DNA of 64,000 bases from Methylopila henanensis (GCF_042681025.1 NZ_JBHUER010000001.1:372001-436000), one strand, 5' to 3'. Shown: positions 10,807-20,583, numbered from the stretch's first letter. The notes: generated from the letters alone by a model not told the origin. Translations and numbers: made by a program.

Positions 10807-11150
10807 GGACGCCGCCGTTTCGGCCTGGCCGCCGCCGCGCGGGCGACGGCGGCCGAGCGCCGCGCCCAGGCCGCGAGTTCGTCCGGCTCGTCCATCAGGC
10901 GCTCGGGCAGCCGCCAGTAGGAGGCCATCGTCCGGCGGCCGCTCGACCTGACGTAGGAGAAGGGCTCGCTTCCCTCGGCGCGGAAGGCTTCGGCCGCCTC
11001 GGCGTCCGCCTTCAGATAGAGGACGCCGTCGGCTTCGAGCGCGAACATCACGCCGTCATGGTAGAGCCCCGCGCCGCCGAACATCCGGCGCACGCGCACC
11101 TCGCCAAGCTCGCGGAACAGCTCCGACGCCTCGTCGGCGCCGATCGCCAT
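10803..11150 (-). CDS. TfoX/Sxy N-terminal domain protein
   Basis: A 115-residue protein with the TfoX N-domain pattern: VRVRRMFGGAGLYHDGVMFAL, DGVLYLKAD, FSYVRSSGR and MASYWRLPE. Family members include the competence regulator Sxy, but single-domain versions in alphaproteobacteria are of unknown function. The C-terminus is very basic (AAARPKRRRP). Its ATG shares one base with the stop codon of sufA (TGATG) and its end overlaps tenA by 4 bp, so it is clearly cotranscribed with the Fe-S genes. No DNA-binding motif is evident beyond the basic tail. Confidence 0.88.
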   Translation of the reverse strand: MAIGADEASELFRELGEVRVRRMFGGAGLYHDGVMFALEADGVLYLKADAEAAEAFRAEGSEPFSYVRSSGRRTMASYWRLPERLMDEPDELAAWARRSAAVARAAAARPKRRRP

Positions 11151-11533
11151 CAGCGGGCCGGGACGTAGGTGTCCGGCACGGCGGGCGTGATCGCGACCGA
11201 CTCGCCGCAGCCGCAGGCCGAGGTCTGGTTCGGATTGTTGAACACGAAGCGCTGCGACATCTTCTCGGTCACGAAGTCCATCTCGGTGCCGAGCAGGTAG
11301 AGGATCGCCTTCGGGTCGATCAGGACCTTCACGCCCTTGTCCTCGATCACCTCGTCGGCCGGACCCGCCGCCTCGGCGTAGTCCATGGTGTACTCCATGC
11401 CGGCGCAGCCGCCGGTCTTCACGCCGATGCGCAGCCCGGCGAGCGGCTTGTCCGAGCGCGAGATGATCGAGCGCACCCGATCCGCCGCGCGGTCGGTCAG
11501 CGTCATCACCTTGGGGATTGGGCGGGCGGCCAT
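11150..11533 (-). CDS. sufA: A-type Fe-S carrier, SufA/ErpA-like
   Basis: Carries nascent [2Fe-2S]/[4Fe-4S] clusters from the SufBCD scaffold to apoproteins. The 127-residue HesB/IscA-fold protein has the three conserved cysteines in GVKTGGCAGMEY and the C-terminal SACGCGES. Three close in-frame ATG codons occur (11542, 11539, 11533); 11533 gives the usual start MAARPIPKVMTLTDRAADR and has GGAG about 10 nt upstream, while the other two would add only a few residues. Distinguishing SufA from ErpA by sequence alone is uncertain; the operon context favours SufA. Confidence 0.93.
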   Translation of the reverse strand: MAARPIPKVMTLTDRAADRVRSIISRSDKPLAGLRIGVKTGGCAGMEYTMDYAEAAGPADEVIEDKGVKVLIDPKAILYLLGTEMDFVTEKMSQRFVFNNPNQTSACGCGESVAITPAVPDTYVPAR

Positions 11534-11610
11534 GGCCATCATGCTCCAGCGAAACGGACGTCGTCCGTAAAGGTAAGCGTTCGCCGCGATGAAGAGAAGA
11601 TCGCTGCGGC

Positions 11611-12048
11611 TCAATAGGTGGCCCACAGGCCGGGCGTCGCGATCTCCAGCAGGTTGCCGTCGGGGTCGCGGAAATAGACGCTCTCGCCGCCGCGCGGCCA
11701 GCTCACCCGTCCCTCGACGGCGACGTCGAGATCGGCGAGCAGCCGTTCCCACCCCGGCAGCGCCGCGGCGTCCACGGCGAAGGCCATGTGCGCGCCGCCC
11801 TGCCCGTCATGGGCCGGGATCGAGCCGCCGGGCAGCCTCTGCTCCGTCGCGCTCGCGCCCGCCGCGAACAGCAGCAGCACGCTGCGGCCTGCGACGTCAT
11901 AGGCGATCAGCCGCGCGTCCGCGAACAGTTTGGGGAAGCCGAACAGGCGGTCGTAGAACGCCGAGGCCCTTACGAGGTCGTCGACATAGAGCGCGGTCTC
12001 GAGCACGCCGGCCACGGAAGGCCGTTCGATCGCGCTCTCCGCCGCCAT
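11611..12048 (-). CDS. VOC-superfamily (glyoxalase/bleomycin-resistance fold) protein
   Basis: A 145-residue single VOC module: VLETALYVDDLVRASAFYDRLFGF at the start, HMAFAVD in the middle, and RGGESVYFRDPDGNLLEIATPGLW at the end. The H..E pattern (His in HMAF, Glu in LLEI) matches metal-binding members of the superfamily, which include dioxygenases, glyoxalases and fosfomycin/bleomycin resistance proteins. It sits between sufT and sufA, 7 bp from sufT, so it is cotranscribed with the Fe-S operon although it is not a known Suf component. Substrate unknown. Confidence 0.87.
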   Translation of the reverse strand: MAAESAIERPSVAGVLETALYVDDLVRASAFYDRLFGFPKLFADARLIAYDVAGRSVLLLFAAGASATEQRLPGGSIPAHDGQGGAHMAFAVDAAALPGWERLLADLDVAVEGRVSWPRGGESVYFRDPDGNLLEIATPGLWATY

Positions 12049-12055
12049 GCCCTCG

Positions 12056-12424
12056 TCACCACATGTCGAGCGCGACGCGGGCCTCGTCCGACATGCGGCT
12101 CTGGTCCCACGGCGGGTCGAAGACCATCTTGACGTCGACCTTGCCCACGCCCGGCACGGCGCCGACGGCGTTCTCGACCCAGCCCGGCATTTCGCCCGCC
12201 ACGGGGCAGCCCGGCGCCGTCAGCGTCATGTCGATCGCGATGTCGCGGTCGTCGGAGATGTCGATGCGGTAGACCAGTCCGAGCTCGTAGATGTCGACCG
12301 GGATCTCCGGATCGTAGACGGTCTTGAGCGCGGTGATGATGTCGTCGGTGAGACGGTCGAGCTCTTCGGGCGGGATCGCCGAGGCCGGCTCGGCCGGCTT
12401 CGCCGCCGTTGCTGCGTCGGTCAT
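12056..12424 (-). CDS. sufT: SUF-associated DUF59 / MIP18-like protein SufT
   Basis: Fe-S cluster maturation helper of the DUF59 (MIP18) family, 122 residues. The core ALKTVYDPEIPVDIYELGLV, the LTAPGCPVAGEMP loop with the conserved Cys, and the C-terminal VFDPPWDQSRMSDEARVALDMW are all characteristic. In alphaproteobacterial suf operons this gene usually follows sufS, as here (13 bp gap). The first about 20 residues are Ala/Pro-rich and probably flexible. Confidence 0.94.
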   Translation of the reverse strand: MTDAATAAKPAEPASAIPPEELDRLTDDIITALKTVYDPEIPVDIYELGLVYRIDISDDRDIAIDMTLTAPGCPVAGEMPGWVENAVGAVPGVGKVDVKMVFDPPWDQSRMSDEARVALDMW

Positions 12425-12437
12425 GGTCGAGCCTTTC

Positions 12438-13688
12438 TCACGCGAACAGGTCGCGCGCTTTCAGAAGCGCTTCGGCGAGACGATCGATCTCGTCGGTCGT
12501 GTTGTAAAGGGCGAAGGAGGCGCGGCAGGTCGACGTGACGCCGAGCCGCTTCAGCAGGGGCTGGGCGCAGTGCGTGCCCGCGCGCACCGCGATCCCCGAG
12601 CGGTCGAGCACGGTCGCGACGTCGTGGGCGTGCGCGCCTTCCAGATTGAAGGCGAGGATGGCGCCCTTGCCCGGCGCATGGCCGAAGATGCGCACGGCGT
12701 TGATCGCGCCGAGCTTCTCGTGCGCGTAGGCCGCGAGCGCGGCCTCGTGGGCGGCGATCGCCGGAAGCCCCACGCCGCGCATGTAGTCAAGCGCCGCGCC
12801 GAGGCCGATCGCCTGCACGATCGGCGGCGTGCCGGCCTCGAAGCGATGGGGCGGCTCGCCATAGGTGACGTCGTCTTCCGTCACGTCGCGGATCATCTCT
12901 CCGCCGCCGTTGAACGGGGCCAGCGCCTTCAACCGTTCGTACTTGCCGTAGAGCGCGCCGATGCCGGTCGGTCCGTAGACCTTGTGGCCGGTGAGCACGT
13001 AGTAGTCGCAATCGATGTCGCGCACGTCCGGCGCGAGATGGACCGCGCCCTGGCTGCCGTCGACGAGCACCGGCACGCCGCGCTCGTGGGCGATCCGGCA
13101 GACCTCCTTCACCGGCACGACGGTGCCGAGCACGTTCGACATGTGCGTCACGGCGACGAACTTCGTGCGCTCGGAGAGCGCCGCCTCGAACGCGTCGAGG
13201 TCGAACGAGCCGTCCTCGCGCACCTGCACCCACTTGAGGACCGCGCCGCGCCGTTCGCGCAGGAAATGCCATGGCACCACGTTGGAGTGGTGCTCCATGA
13301 TCGTGAGGACGATCTCGTCGCCCTCTTGGATCCCGCCAAGGCCGACGCCGTTGGCGACGAGGTTGATCGCCTCGGTGGCGGAGCGGGTGAAGACGATCTC
13401 GTCGGTGGAGGCCGCGTTCAGGAACGTCCGCACGCTCTCCCGCGCGCCCTCGAACGCCTCGGTCGCGGCGTTCGCGAGGTAGTGCAGCCCGCGATGGACG
13501 TTGGAATACTCGGTCTCGTAGGCGCGCCGCATCCGGTCCAGCACCTGGACCGGTTTCTGGGCCGAGGCGCCGTTGTCGAGATAGGCGAGCGGCTTGCCGT
13601 GCACGGTGAGCGCGAGCGCGGGGAAGTCCGCGCGCAGGCGCTGCACGTCGTAGGCCGGGACGGCGTCGGCGATGTGAGCGAGTGCCAT
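12438..13688 (-). CDS. sufS: SufS cysteine desulfurase (group II)
   Basis: PLP enzyme that takes sulfur from L-cysteine, leaving alanine, and passes it to the SufBCD scaffold. The 416-residue length fits. Evidence: YLDNGASAQKPVQV at the N-terminus, the PLP-binding Lys in VLTGHKVYGPTGIGALYGK, and the reactive Cys in the short loop RAGTHCAQPLLKRLGV, typical of group II enzymes. No sufE or sufU is present in the window, so the sulfur acceptor is unknown here. It lies between the YIP1 membrane gene and sufT. Confidence 0.95.
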   Translation of the reverse strand: MALAHIADAVPAYDVQRLRADFPALALTVHGKPLAYLDNGASAQKPVQVLDRMRRAYETEYSNVHRGLHYLANAATEAFEGARESVRTFLNAASTDEIVFTRSATEAINLVANGVGLGGIQEGDEIVLTIMEHHSNVVPWHFLRERRGAVLKWVQVREDGSFDLDAFEAALSERTKFVAVTHMSNVLGTVVPVKEVCRIAHERGVPVLVDGSQGAVHLAPDVRDIDCDYYVLTGHKVYGPTGIGALYGKYERLKALAPFNGGGEMIRDVTEDDVTYGEPPHRFEAGTPPIVQAIGLGAALDYMRGVGLPAIAAHEAALAAYAHEKLGAINAVRIFGHAPGKGAILAFNLEGAHAHDVATVLDRSGIAVRAGTHCAQPLLKRLGVTSTCRASFALYNTTDEIDRLAEALLKARDLFA

Positions 13689-13711
13689 AAGACTGATCTA
13701 ACCGTTTCGCG

Positions 13712-14365
13712 TCAGATCACAAGTGCCACAGCCCATGCCCCGGCGGCGACCGCCGCGACGGCGCCGAGGCCCGCGATGAACTGAAGGCCCAGAACCTGCA
13801 GGGTGGACACGCCGGTCGCGGCCGAGACCGCGACCACGCCGTAGCCGACGGCGAGCGCCATCGCCACGACCAGGCTCGCCTCGATCGCCGAGAGCGCCGG
13901 CGCGCGCCAGCCTTCCCCGGCCAAAGCGGCGATGCCGATGATCGCGAGATTGATGAGGCTGAGCACGATCTGCGGATAGCCGCTTGCCGCCATGGCGATG
14001 CGCATGTCGGCGAAGGTCGTCCCGCGGCGGGCGATGCGGAACGTCAGGTGAAGCACGGCGGCGAGCGCATAGACGATGACGGTTCCGAGCACGAGAAAGC
14101 CTAGGAAGGCGCCGGTCAGCGTCGCCGCCTCGCCATAGGCCGCGCGCCAGCCGTCGAAGAGCGGATCGGGCTGATAGGCTTCGATCGCCGCCTGCTCCGC
14201 CGCCATCACGAAGGCGGAGGACGCGATGGCGACCAACCGCCAGCGCTCGTCAATCCCGGCCGCCTGCATCTCGCGCGTCACGCGGCGCATGCGCGTGACG
14301 GAGAGCGGCACGTGCCGCAGCAGCGCGCCCCAGCCGTAGCCGGGCGCGGCGGCTTTCGCCTCCAT
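13712..14365 (-). CDS. YIP1-like integral membrane protein
   Basis: A 217-residue protein with about five predicted membrane segments (around residues 45-60, 80-105, 130-155, 165-185 and 195-217). It probably belongs to the YIP1 domain family, whose bacterial members have no firm function. The frame is open far upstream through sufD, but the ATG at 14365 follows the sufD stop by 2 bp and gives a plausible cytosolic N-terminus, MEAKAAAPGYGWG. Its tight placement between sufD and sufS implies cotranscription. No metal- or sulfur-binding motif is visible. Confidence 0.8.
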   Translation of the reverse strand: MEAKAAAPGYGWGALLRHVPLSVTRMRRVTREMQAAGIDERWRLVAIASSAFVMAAEQAAIEAYQPDPLFDGWRAAYGEAATLTGAFLGFLVLGTVIVYALAAVLHLTFRIARRGTTFADMRIAMAASGYPQIVLSLINLAIIGIAALAGEGWRAPALSAIEASLVVAMALAVGYGVVAVSAATGVSTLQVLGLQFIAGLGAVAAVAAGAWAVALVI

Positions 14366-14367
14366 GC

Positions 14368-15684
14368 TCAGTCGCGCGCCTTGAGCCAGGCGGTCGACCG
14401 CGCGGTCAGCGCGTCGCGCAGCGCCTCGTCCTCGGCGGTTTCGATCACCTCGCCGACGAAGGCCTGCACCATCAGCGCCTCGGCCTCCTTCTGCGGAATG
14501 CCGCGGGACTTGAGGTAGAACAGCAGCTCGTCGTCGAGCGCGCCGACGGTCGCGCCATGGCCGCAGACCACGTCGTCGGCGAAGATCTCGAGCTCGGGCT
14601 TGGCGTCGGCCTCGGCGCCCTCGGACAGCAGCAGCGCCTGGGCCATCATCTTGCCGTCGGTCTTCTGCGCGCCGGGCTTCACCACGATCTTGCCCTGGAA
14701 CACCGAGCGCGCCTCGCCGTCGAGCGCGGTCTTGAAGTGCTCGCGGCTGGCGCAGCCGAGCGCGTCGTGCTCGACGACCAGCGTGGTGTCGAGCAGGCGT
14801 CGCGCGCCGGCGAAGCCCGCGCCACGGATCTCGGCGGTGGAGCGGTCGCCCCTGAAGGCGAGATAGACCTGCTGCCGGGCCGCGGCCGAACCGGCCGAGA
14901 GCGCGAGCGACGACAGCTTCGCGCCGGCGCCGAGCGTCGCGGTCAGCGTGGCGAGATGCAGCGTGCCGAGGCCTTCGTCCTGCAGCTTCACGAGCGAGAC
15001 GTCCGCGCGGTCGGCGAGAGTCACGGAGACATGCGTGTTGGTCTGGTGGCCTTCCGGGCTTCCGACGTGGCTTTCCACGATGGTGACGGAAGCGCCCTCG
15101 CCCGCCGTCACCGCCACGCGGCCGAAGGCCGCGTGAGCCGCGCCGGTCTGGACGTTCGCCACGTGGATCGGCCGCGCCACGGCGACGCCGGCGGCGATCC
15201 CAAGCACGATTCCGTCCGCCACGAAGGCCGCGTTGAGCGCGACGGCGGCGTTGCCGGCGGGCGCCTCGCCGCGGTCGAACAGCGCCGCGCCGTCGTCGCC
15301 GAGCGCGTCGGCGAGCCACGTCGCCGAGACGCCCTCAGGCAGCGGATCGATGTCCGACAGGGCGGCGCAGAACTGGCCGTTCACGAACACGATCCGGGCC
15401 GCGTCGACGCCGGCCAGCGGCAGCAGCGCGCGGGCCGCTTCGATCTCGGCGTCGCCGATCGGGGCTGCGAGCGGCCGCGCGTCGCGCATCAGCGCGCGCA
15501 GGTCGAAATACTTCCAGTCCTCGACCCGCCGCGTCGGCAGGCCGCGCTCGGCGATCTCCCGGAGCGCCGCAGCGCGGCGTTCGGTGACGTCGGCGCCGCC
15601 GGGCAGCGACGGGCCGACGGCGGCGAAGGCCTCGACCAGAGCGCTCTCGGCGGCCGTTCGGATGGAGCGGACCTCGGCGTTCAT
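14368..15684 (-). CDS. sufD: Fe-S scaffold subunit SufD
   Basis: Forms the SufBC2D complex that builds Fe-S clusters. The 438-residue beta-helix protein shows RRVEDWKYFDLR near the N-terminus, LDTTLVVEHDALGCASREHFKTAL, VKPGAQKTDGKMMAQALLLSEGA and the family-typical CGHGATVGALDDELLFYLKSRGI. A GTG at 15702 overlapping the sufC stop is an alternative start; the ATG at 15684 is preferred because AGAAGG lies about 9 nt upstream. Confidence 0.95.
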   Translation of the reverse strand: MNAEVRSIRTAAESALVEAFAAVGPSLPGGADVTERRAAALREIAERGLPTRRVEDWKYFDLRALMRDARPLAAPIGDAEIEAARALLPLAGVDAARIVFVNGQFCAALSDIDPLPEGVSATWLADALGDDGAALFDRGEAPAGNAAVALNAAFVADGIVLGIAAGVAVARPIHVANVQTGAAHAAFGRVAVTAGEGASVTIVESHVGSPEGHQTNTHVSVTLADRADVSLVKLQDEGLGTLHLATLTATLGAGAKLSSLALSAGSAAARQQVYLAFRGDRSTAEIRGAGFAGARRLLDTTLVVEHDALGCASREHFKTALDGEARSVFQGKIVVKPGAQKTDGKMMAQALLLSEGAEADAKPELEIFADDVVCGHGATVGALDDELLFYLKSRGIPQKEAEALMVQAFVGEVIETAEDEALRDALTARSTAWLKARD

Positions 15685-15698
15685 CGTCTCATCCCTTC

Positions 15699-16451
<753 letters not shown>

Positions 16452-16473
16452 TGTCTTCCCGTTTCCCAAACTC

Positions 16474-16570
16474 GTCATCCCGGCCAAGCGAAGCAAGCGC
16501 CGGGATCGTCCTTCGAGGACGCGCAATCTTCGCGCGATCCCGGCTCGGCCTTGCGGCCGTCCGGGATGAC
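16474..16570. repeat. Intergenic palindromic repeat, copy A, inside the suf operon
   Basis: The element is bounded by a perfect 10-bp inverted repeat, GTCATCCCGG at 16474-16483 and CCGGGATGAC at 16561-16570. Inside it is a second perfect inverted repeat, GCCGGGATCG (16499-16508) with CGATCCCGGC (16535-16544). It lies between sufB and sufC and would fold into a strong stem-loop in the mRNA. It shares its ends with elements at 27645-27738 and 31291-31379. Confidence 0.8.
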
Positions 16571-16583
16571 GCGGACGTCGATG

Positions 16584-18053
16584 TTAGCCCACGCTGCCTT
16601 CGAGCGAGATCGAGATCAGCTTCTGCGCCTCGACCGCGAACTCCATCGGCAGCTGCTGCAGCACGTCCTTGACGAAGCCGTTGACGATGAGCGCCACCGC
16701 CTCCTCCTCCGACAGCCCGCGCTGCTGGCAGTAGAACTTCTGGTCGTCCGAAATCTTCGAGGTGGTGGCCTCGTGCTCGAACACCGCCGTAGAGGTCTTG
16801 GCCTCGAGGTACGGCACGGTGTGCGCGCCGCACTGCTCGCCGATCAGCAGGCTGTCGCAGTTGGTGAAGTTGCGCGCGTTGGTCGCCTTGCGATGCGCGG
16901 AGACCAGCCCGCGATAGGTGTTCTGCGAACGCCCGGCCGAGATGCCCTTCGAGATGATCTTCGAGGTCGTGTTCTTGCCGAGGTGGATCATCTTGGTGCC
17001 GGAGTCGACCTGCTGGCGGCCGTTCGAGATCGCGATCGAGTAGAACTCGCCGCGTGAGTTGTCGCCCCGCAGGATGCAGCTCGGGTACTTCCAGGTGATG
17101 GCCGAGCCGGTCTCCACCTGGGTCCACGAGATCTTCGAGTTCCGGCCGCGGCAGTCGCCGCGCTTGGTGACGAAATTGTAGATGCCGCCCTTGCCCTCGG
17201 CGTCGCCCGGGTACCAGTTCTGGACGGTCGAGTACTTGATCTCGGCGTCGTCGAGCGCGACCAGCTCGACCACCGCGGCGTGCAGCTGGTTCTCGTCGCG
17301 CATCGGCGCGGTGCAGCCCTCGAGATAGCTCACATAGGAGCCCTCGTCGGCGATGATCAGCGTGCGCTCGAACTGGCCGGTGTTGCGCTCGTTGATGCGG
17401 AAATAGGTCGAGAGCTCCATCGGGCAGCGCACGCCCTTCGGCACGTAGACGAAGGAGCCGTCGGAGAACACCGCCGAATTGAGGGTCGCGAAGAAGTTGT
17501 CGGAGGTCGGCACCACGGAGCCGAGATACTTCTTCACCAGCTCCGGATGCTCGCGGATCGCCTCGGAGATCGGGCAGAAGATGACGCCGGCGGCCGCCAG
17601 CTCCTTCTTGAATGTGGTGGCGACCGAGACCGAATCGAACACGGCGTCGACCGCGACGCGGCGCTGTTCCACGCCGGCCAGAACCTCCTGCTCCCTCAGC
17701 GGGATGCCGAGCTTCTCATAGGTGCGCAGCAGTTCGGGATCGACGTCGTCGAGCGTCTTCGGCGCGACGAAGGCCTTCGGCGCGGAATAGTAATAGAGGT
17801 CGTCGTACGGGATCGGCGGGTAGTCCACCCGCGCCCAATCCGGCTCGGTCATGGTGCGCCAGCGGCGGTAGGCGTCGAGCCGCCACTCCAGCATCCACTC
17901 CGGCTCGTCCTTCTTGGCCGAGATGAAGCGGACGATGTCCTCGTTGAGGCCTTTTTCGGCGCGTTCGGATTCGATGTCGGTGACGAAGCCGTATTTGTAC
18001 TGGTCGACGTCGATCTCGCGAACGCGGGCGACGGTCTCCTGAACAGCCGGCAT
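16584..18053 (-). CDS. sufB: Fe-S scaffold subunit SufB
   Basis: Cluster-building subunit of SufBC2D. The 489-residue protein shows EPEWMLEWRLDAYRRWRTM near the N-terminus, the GVIFCPISEAI segment, LEGCTAPMRDENQLHAAVVEL, TVQNWYPGDAEGKGGIYNFV, TKRGDCRGRNSKISWTQVE, and a C-terminal half with CDSLLIGEQCGAHTVPYLEA. The Cys in NCDSLLIG corresponds to the conserved cluster-binding region. The start MPAVQETVARV is standard. The upstream cysteine desulfurase gene ends 100 bp away. Confidence 0.96.
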   Translation of the reverse strand: MPAVQETVARVREIDVDQYKYGFVTDIESERAEKGLNEDIVRFISAKKDEPEWMLEWRLDAYRRWRTMTEPDWARVDYPPIPYDDLYYYSAPKAFVAPKTLDDVDPELLRTYEKLGIPLREQEVLAGVEQRRVAVDAVFDSVSVATTFKKELAAAGVIFCPISEAIREHPELVKKYLGSVVPTSDNFFATLNSAVFSDGSFVYVPKGVRCPMELSTYFRINERNTGQFERTLIIADEGSYVSYLEGCTAPMRDENQLHAAVVELVALDDAEIKYSTVQNWYPGDAEGKGGIYNFVTKRGDCRGRNSKISWTQVETGSAITWKYPSCILRGDNSRGEFYSIAISNGRQQVDSGTKMIHLGKNTTSKIISKGISAGRSQNTYRGLVSAHRKATNARNFTNCDSLLIGEQCGAHTVPYLEAKTSTAVFEHEATTSKISDDQKFYCQQRGLSEEEAVALIVNGFVKDVLQQLPMEFAVEAQKLISISLEGSVG

Positions 18054-18153
18054 TTTTCCTCACTCCTATCCGCCCGGGCGAAGGGCCGGACAGCGCTTGA
18101 ATACGTCTAAATAGCAGATACGCGGCTTGCGCCAAACGCCTGTCGCGGTTTCG

Positions 18154-19329
18154 TCACGCGGCGTTCGCCGACGCTCCGTTGCGCCGGGCGATCTCGGACC
18201 ACACCGCGAGAAATCTGTCGCAGTCGGCGGCGCGCGAAGGCCAGCCGAAGCTCACCCGCACCATACCTTGTGACAGATCGTGTGCGACGCCCATCGCGTC
18301 AAGCACCGGAGACGCCTTGGTTTTGCCGGAGGAGCACGCGGAGCCGGTCGACACCGCGACGCCGCCGAGGTCGAGCGCCATCATGGCGACCTGCGCGGCG
18401 ACGCCCCGCATGGCGAAACAGGAGGTGTTGGGCAGCCGTTCGGCCCCGGCGCCGAACACCACGAGATCGCCGAGCCGCGCGAGTTCGGCCTCGAGCCGGT
18501 CGCGCAGCAGCGAAAGCGACGCGAAGGCGTCGAGGTCCTTCAGCGCCTCCGCGGCCGCGACGCCTGCGCCGACGATGGCCGCGACGTTCTCGGTGCCGCC
18601 GCGCCAGCCCTTCTCCTGCCCGCCGCCCCGCACCACGGGCTGCTCCACATGCAGGCCCTCATGCGCGCGGGCCAGCGCGCCGACGCCGGCGGGGCCGCCG
18701 AACTTGTGGGCTGCGAGCGCGAGGAAATCGCAGCCGAGCGCGGCCATGTCGACCGGGATCTTGCCGGCGGCCTGCACCGCGTCGACATGGACCAGCCCGC
18801 CATGGCGCTTCGCGATCGCCGCGGCCTCGGCGACCGGCTGAACGACGCCGGTCTCGTTGTTCGCAAGCATGAGGGCGAGGATCATGCGCTCGCCGGGCCG
18901 CTCGGCCGCGTGCCGCGCGAACGCCGCCTCCGCCGCCTTGAGGTCGACGACGCCGCGGCCGTCGACCGGGATCGTTTCGACGGCCTCCTTCGGGAACCGG
19001 GCGCCGGCGGCGACCGCCGGGTGCTCGACCGCCGAGACCGCGAGCCGTGTCACGGGGCGCGGATCGCGGGGATCGCGGATCGAGGGCGTCAGGGCGAGGT
19101 TGGAGGCTTCCGTTCCGCCGCTCGTGAAGGTGAGGCAGGCGGGATCGGCCCCGACCAGCGCCGCGACCTTGGCTCTCGCCTCCTCCACCAGCCGGCGCTT
19201 GGCGCGCCCCTCCGCATGGGTCGACGACGGATTGCCGACCACGGCGAGCGTCTCCGCCATGGCGGCGATGGCCGCCGGGCGCGTCGCGGTGGTGGCGTTG
19301 TGGTCGAGATAGACGCGGTTCGGGCTCAT
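18154..19329 (-). CDS. Class V aminotransferase, NifS/IscS-like cysteine desulfurase
   Basis: First gene of the suf run, 391 residues. YLDHNATTATRPAAIAAM at the N-terminus, the PLP Lys in LAAHKFGGPAGVGAL, and an extended reactive-Cys loop STGSACSSGKTKASPVL place it in group I, unlike SufS downstream. It is expected to release sulfur from cysteine for Fe-S assembly or thio-modification. The start at 19329 has GAGGT upstream; an upstream frame extension of 23 codons lacks family similarity. Two desulfurases in one operon is common in Rhizobiales suf loci. No iscR or rirA regulator gene is seen. Confidence 0.92.
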   Translation of the reverse strand: MSPNRVYLDHNATTATRPAAIAAMAETLAVVGNPSSTHAEGRAKRRLVEEARAKVAALVGADPACLTFTSGGTEASNLALTPSIRDPRDPRPVTRLAVSAVEHPAVAAGARFPKEAVETIPVDGRGVVDLKAAEAAFARHAAERPGERMILALMLANNETGVVQPVAEAAAIAKRHGGLVHVDAVQAAGKIPVDMAALGCDFLALAAHKFGGPAGVGALARAHEGLHVEQPVVRGGGQEKGWRGGTENVAAIVGAGVAAAEALKDLDAFASLSLLRDRLEAELARLGDLVVFGAGAERLPNTSCFAMRGVAAQVAMMALDLGGVAVSTGSACSSGKTKASPVLDAMGVAHDLSQGMVRVSFGWPSRAADCDRFLAVWSEIARRNGASANAA

Positions 19330-19379
19330 GGGACCTCGCGACCGACGCCTGATCGGCGCATTTTGCGCGTCTGCGATCG

Positions 19380-19408
19380 TTGCGTTACGGCACGGCATTC
19401 GTGCTAGA
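19380..19408 (+). promoter_or_regulatory. Candidate housekeeping promoter for the alpha/beta hydrolase gene
   Basis: TTGCGT (19380-19385), 17 bp, then GCTAGA (19403-19408), close to the alphaproteobacterial pattern. It lies in the 204-bp divergent gap between the desulfurase and hydrolase genes, about 125 bp before the hydrolase start. Confidence 0.35.
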
Positions 19409-19533
19409 GACGTCCATTCAACTATGCAAGCCGGCGCGGCCGTATGGCCGCCATCCCGTGGCGGCCCTGCCGTGCCCCTGCCCGCGCCGTCCGTTCCCTA
19501 CCCTGGACGGCGCAGAGACGAGGATTTGAGCCC

Positions 19534-20229
19534 ATGCCCGAGGTGATCTTCAGCGGCCCCGCCGGCCGGATCGAAGGCCGCTATCATCCGGCCAAGAAGC
19601 GCCGCGCGCCGATCGCGCTCATCCTGCACCCGCATCCGCAGTTCGGGGGCACGATGAACAACCAGATCGTGTACAATCTGTACTACGCCTTCCTGAACCG
19701 CGGCTTCTCGGTGCTGCGTTTCAATTTCCGGGGCGTCGGCCGCAGCCAGGGCAATTTCGACCACGGTTCGGGCGAGCTGTCGGACGCCGCCTCCGCGCTC
19801 GACTGGGCGCAGGCGCTGAACCCCGACGCGCGCGCCTGCTGGATCGCCGGCGTCTCCTTCGGCGCGTGGATCGGCATGCAGCTCCTGATGCGCCGCCCCG
19901 AGGTCGAGGGTTTCATCTCGGTCGCCCCGCCCGCGAACCGTTTCGACTTCTCCTTCCTCGCGCCCTGCCCGTCGTCGGGCCTGTTCGTCCATGGCGACCA
20001 GGACCGCGTGGCGCCGATGAAGGACGTCCAGACCCTGATCGAGAAGCTCAAGACCCAGAAGGGCATCGTCATCGACCAGGCGGTGATCCCCGGCGCGAAC
20101 CACTTCTTCGAGAACCGCACCGAGGAGCTTCTGGTCGAGGTGAACAGCTATCTCGACAAGCGGCTCGGGCCGATCGTCCCCGAAGAGGCGCCGGCCGCCC
20201 TGCCCGCCCCGGGCGAAGACGCGGCCTGA
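19534..20229 (+). CDS. Alpha/beta hydrolase (COG2945-like)
   Basis: A 231-residue hydrolase with an HPHPQFGGTMNNQIV segment typical of the COG2945 group, FNFRGVGRSQGNFDHG, the nucleophile elbow GVSFGAW, an acid in VHGDQDRVAPM and the catalytic His in PGANHFFENR. The start at 19534 has GAGGA upstream and gives the family-typical N-terminus MPEVIFSGPAGRIEGRY; the frame is open from 19444 but without similarity. Function in the cell is unknown. It is followed by cutA 18 bp downstream, probably in one operon. Confidence 0.88.
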   Translation: MPEVIFSGPAGRIEGRYHPAKKRRAPIALILHPHPQFGGTMNNQIVYNLYYAFLNRGFSVLRFNFRGVGRSQGNFDHGSGELSDAASALDWAQALNPDARACWIAGVSFGAWIGMQLLMRRPEVEGFISVAPPANRFDFSFLAPCPSSGLFVHGDQDRVAPMKDVQTLIEKLKTQKGIVIDQAVIPGANHFFENRTEELLVEVNSYLDKRLGPIVPEEAPAALPAPGEDAA

Positions 20230-20247
20230 CCGCCGGACGTCCGCGCG

Positions 20248-20583
20248 ATGCCTGAGGCCGACGACATCGTCCTCGTGGTCACCACGACCGACGACCGAGC
20301 GCTCGCCGACGCCATCGCCCGGGCGCTGGTCGAACGTAGGCTTGCGGCCTGCGTCCGCATCGTCCCCGTCGGCAGCGTCTACCGCTGGGACGGCGAAATC
20401 TGCGCCGCGGACGAATTCGCGATCGAGGCGAAGACGACCCACGCCGCCGCCGGCGTCGTCCAGTCCGCGATCGCCGCGCTCCATTCCTACGACCTGCCCG
20501 AGATCCTCGTGCTGCCGGCGCTCGGCGGCTCCGACGCCTATCTCGGCTGGATCCGGAGCGAGGTCACGCCGCCGGCGGCGTGA
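20248..20583 (+). CDS. cutA: Divalent-cation tolerance protein CutA
   Basis: Small trimeric cytoplasmic protein linked in enterobacteria to copper tolerance. The 111 residues include the family core LVVTTTDDRALADAIARALV, RLAACVRIVPVGSVYRWDGEI and the C-terminal DLPEILVLPALGGSDAYLGWI. The conserved Cys is present in AACVRI. It is 18 bp downstream of the hydrolase gene; the convergent dioxygenase gene ends 17 bp after it. Confidence 0.93.
   Translation: MPEADDIVLVVTTTDDRALADAIARALVERRLAACVRIVPVGSVYRWDGEICAADEFAIEAKTTHAAAGVVQSAIAALHSYDLPEILVLPALGGSDAYLGWIRSEVTPPAA

Noticed and set aside
12324..13784. 486-codon plus-strand open frame antisense to sufS
   Set aside because: Low-complexity Arg/Val/Asp-rich translation typical of a GC-rich antisense frame; sufS on the other strand has full family similarity.
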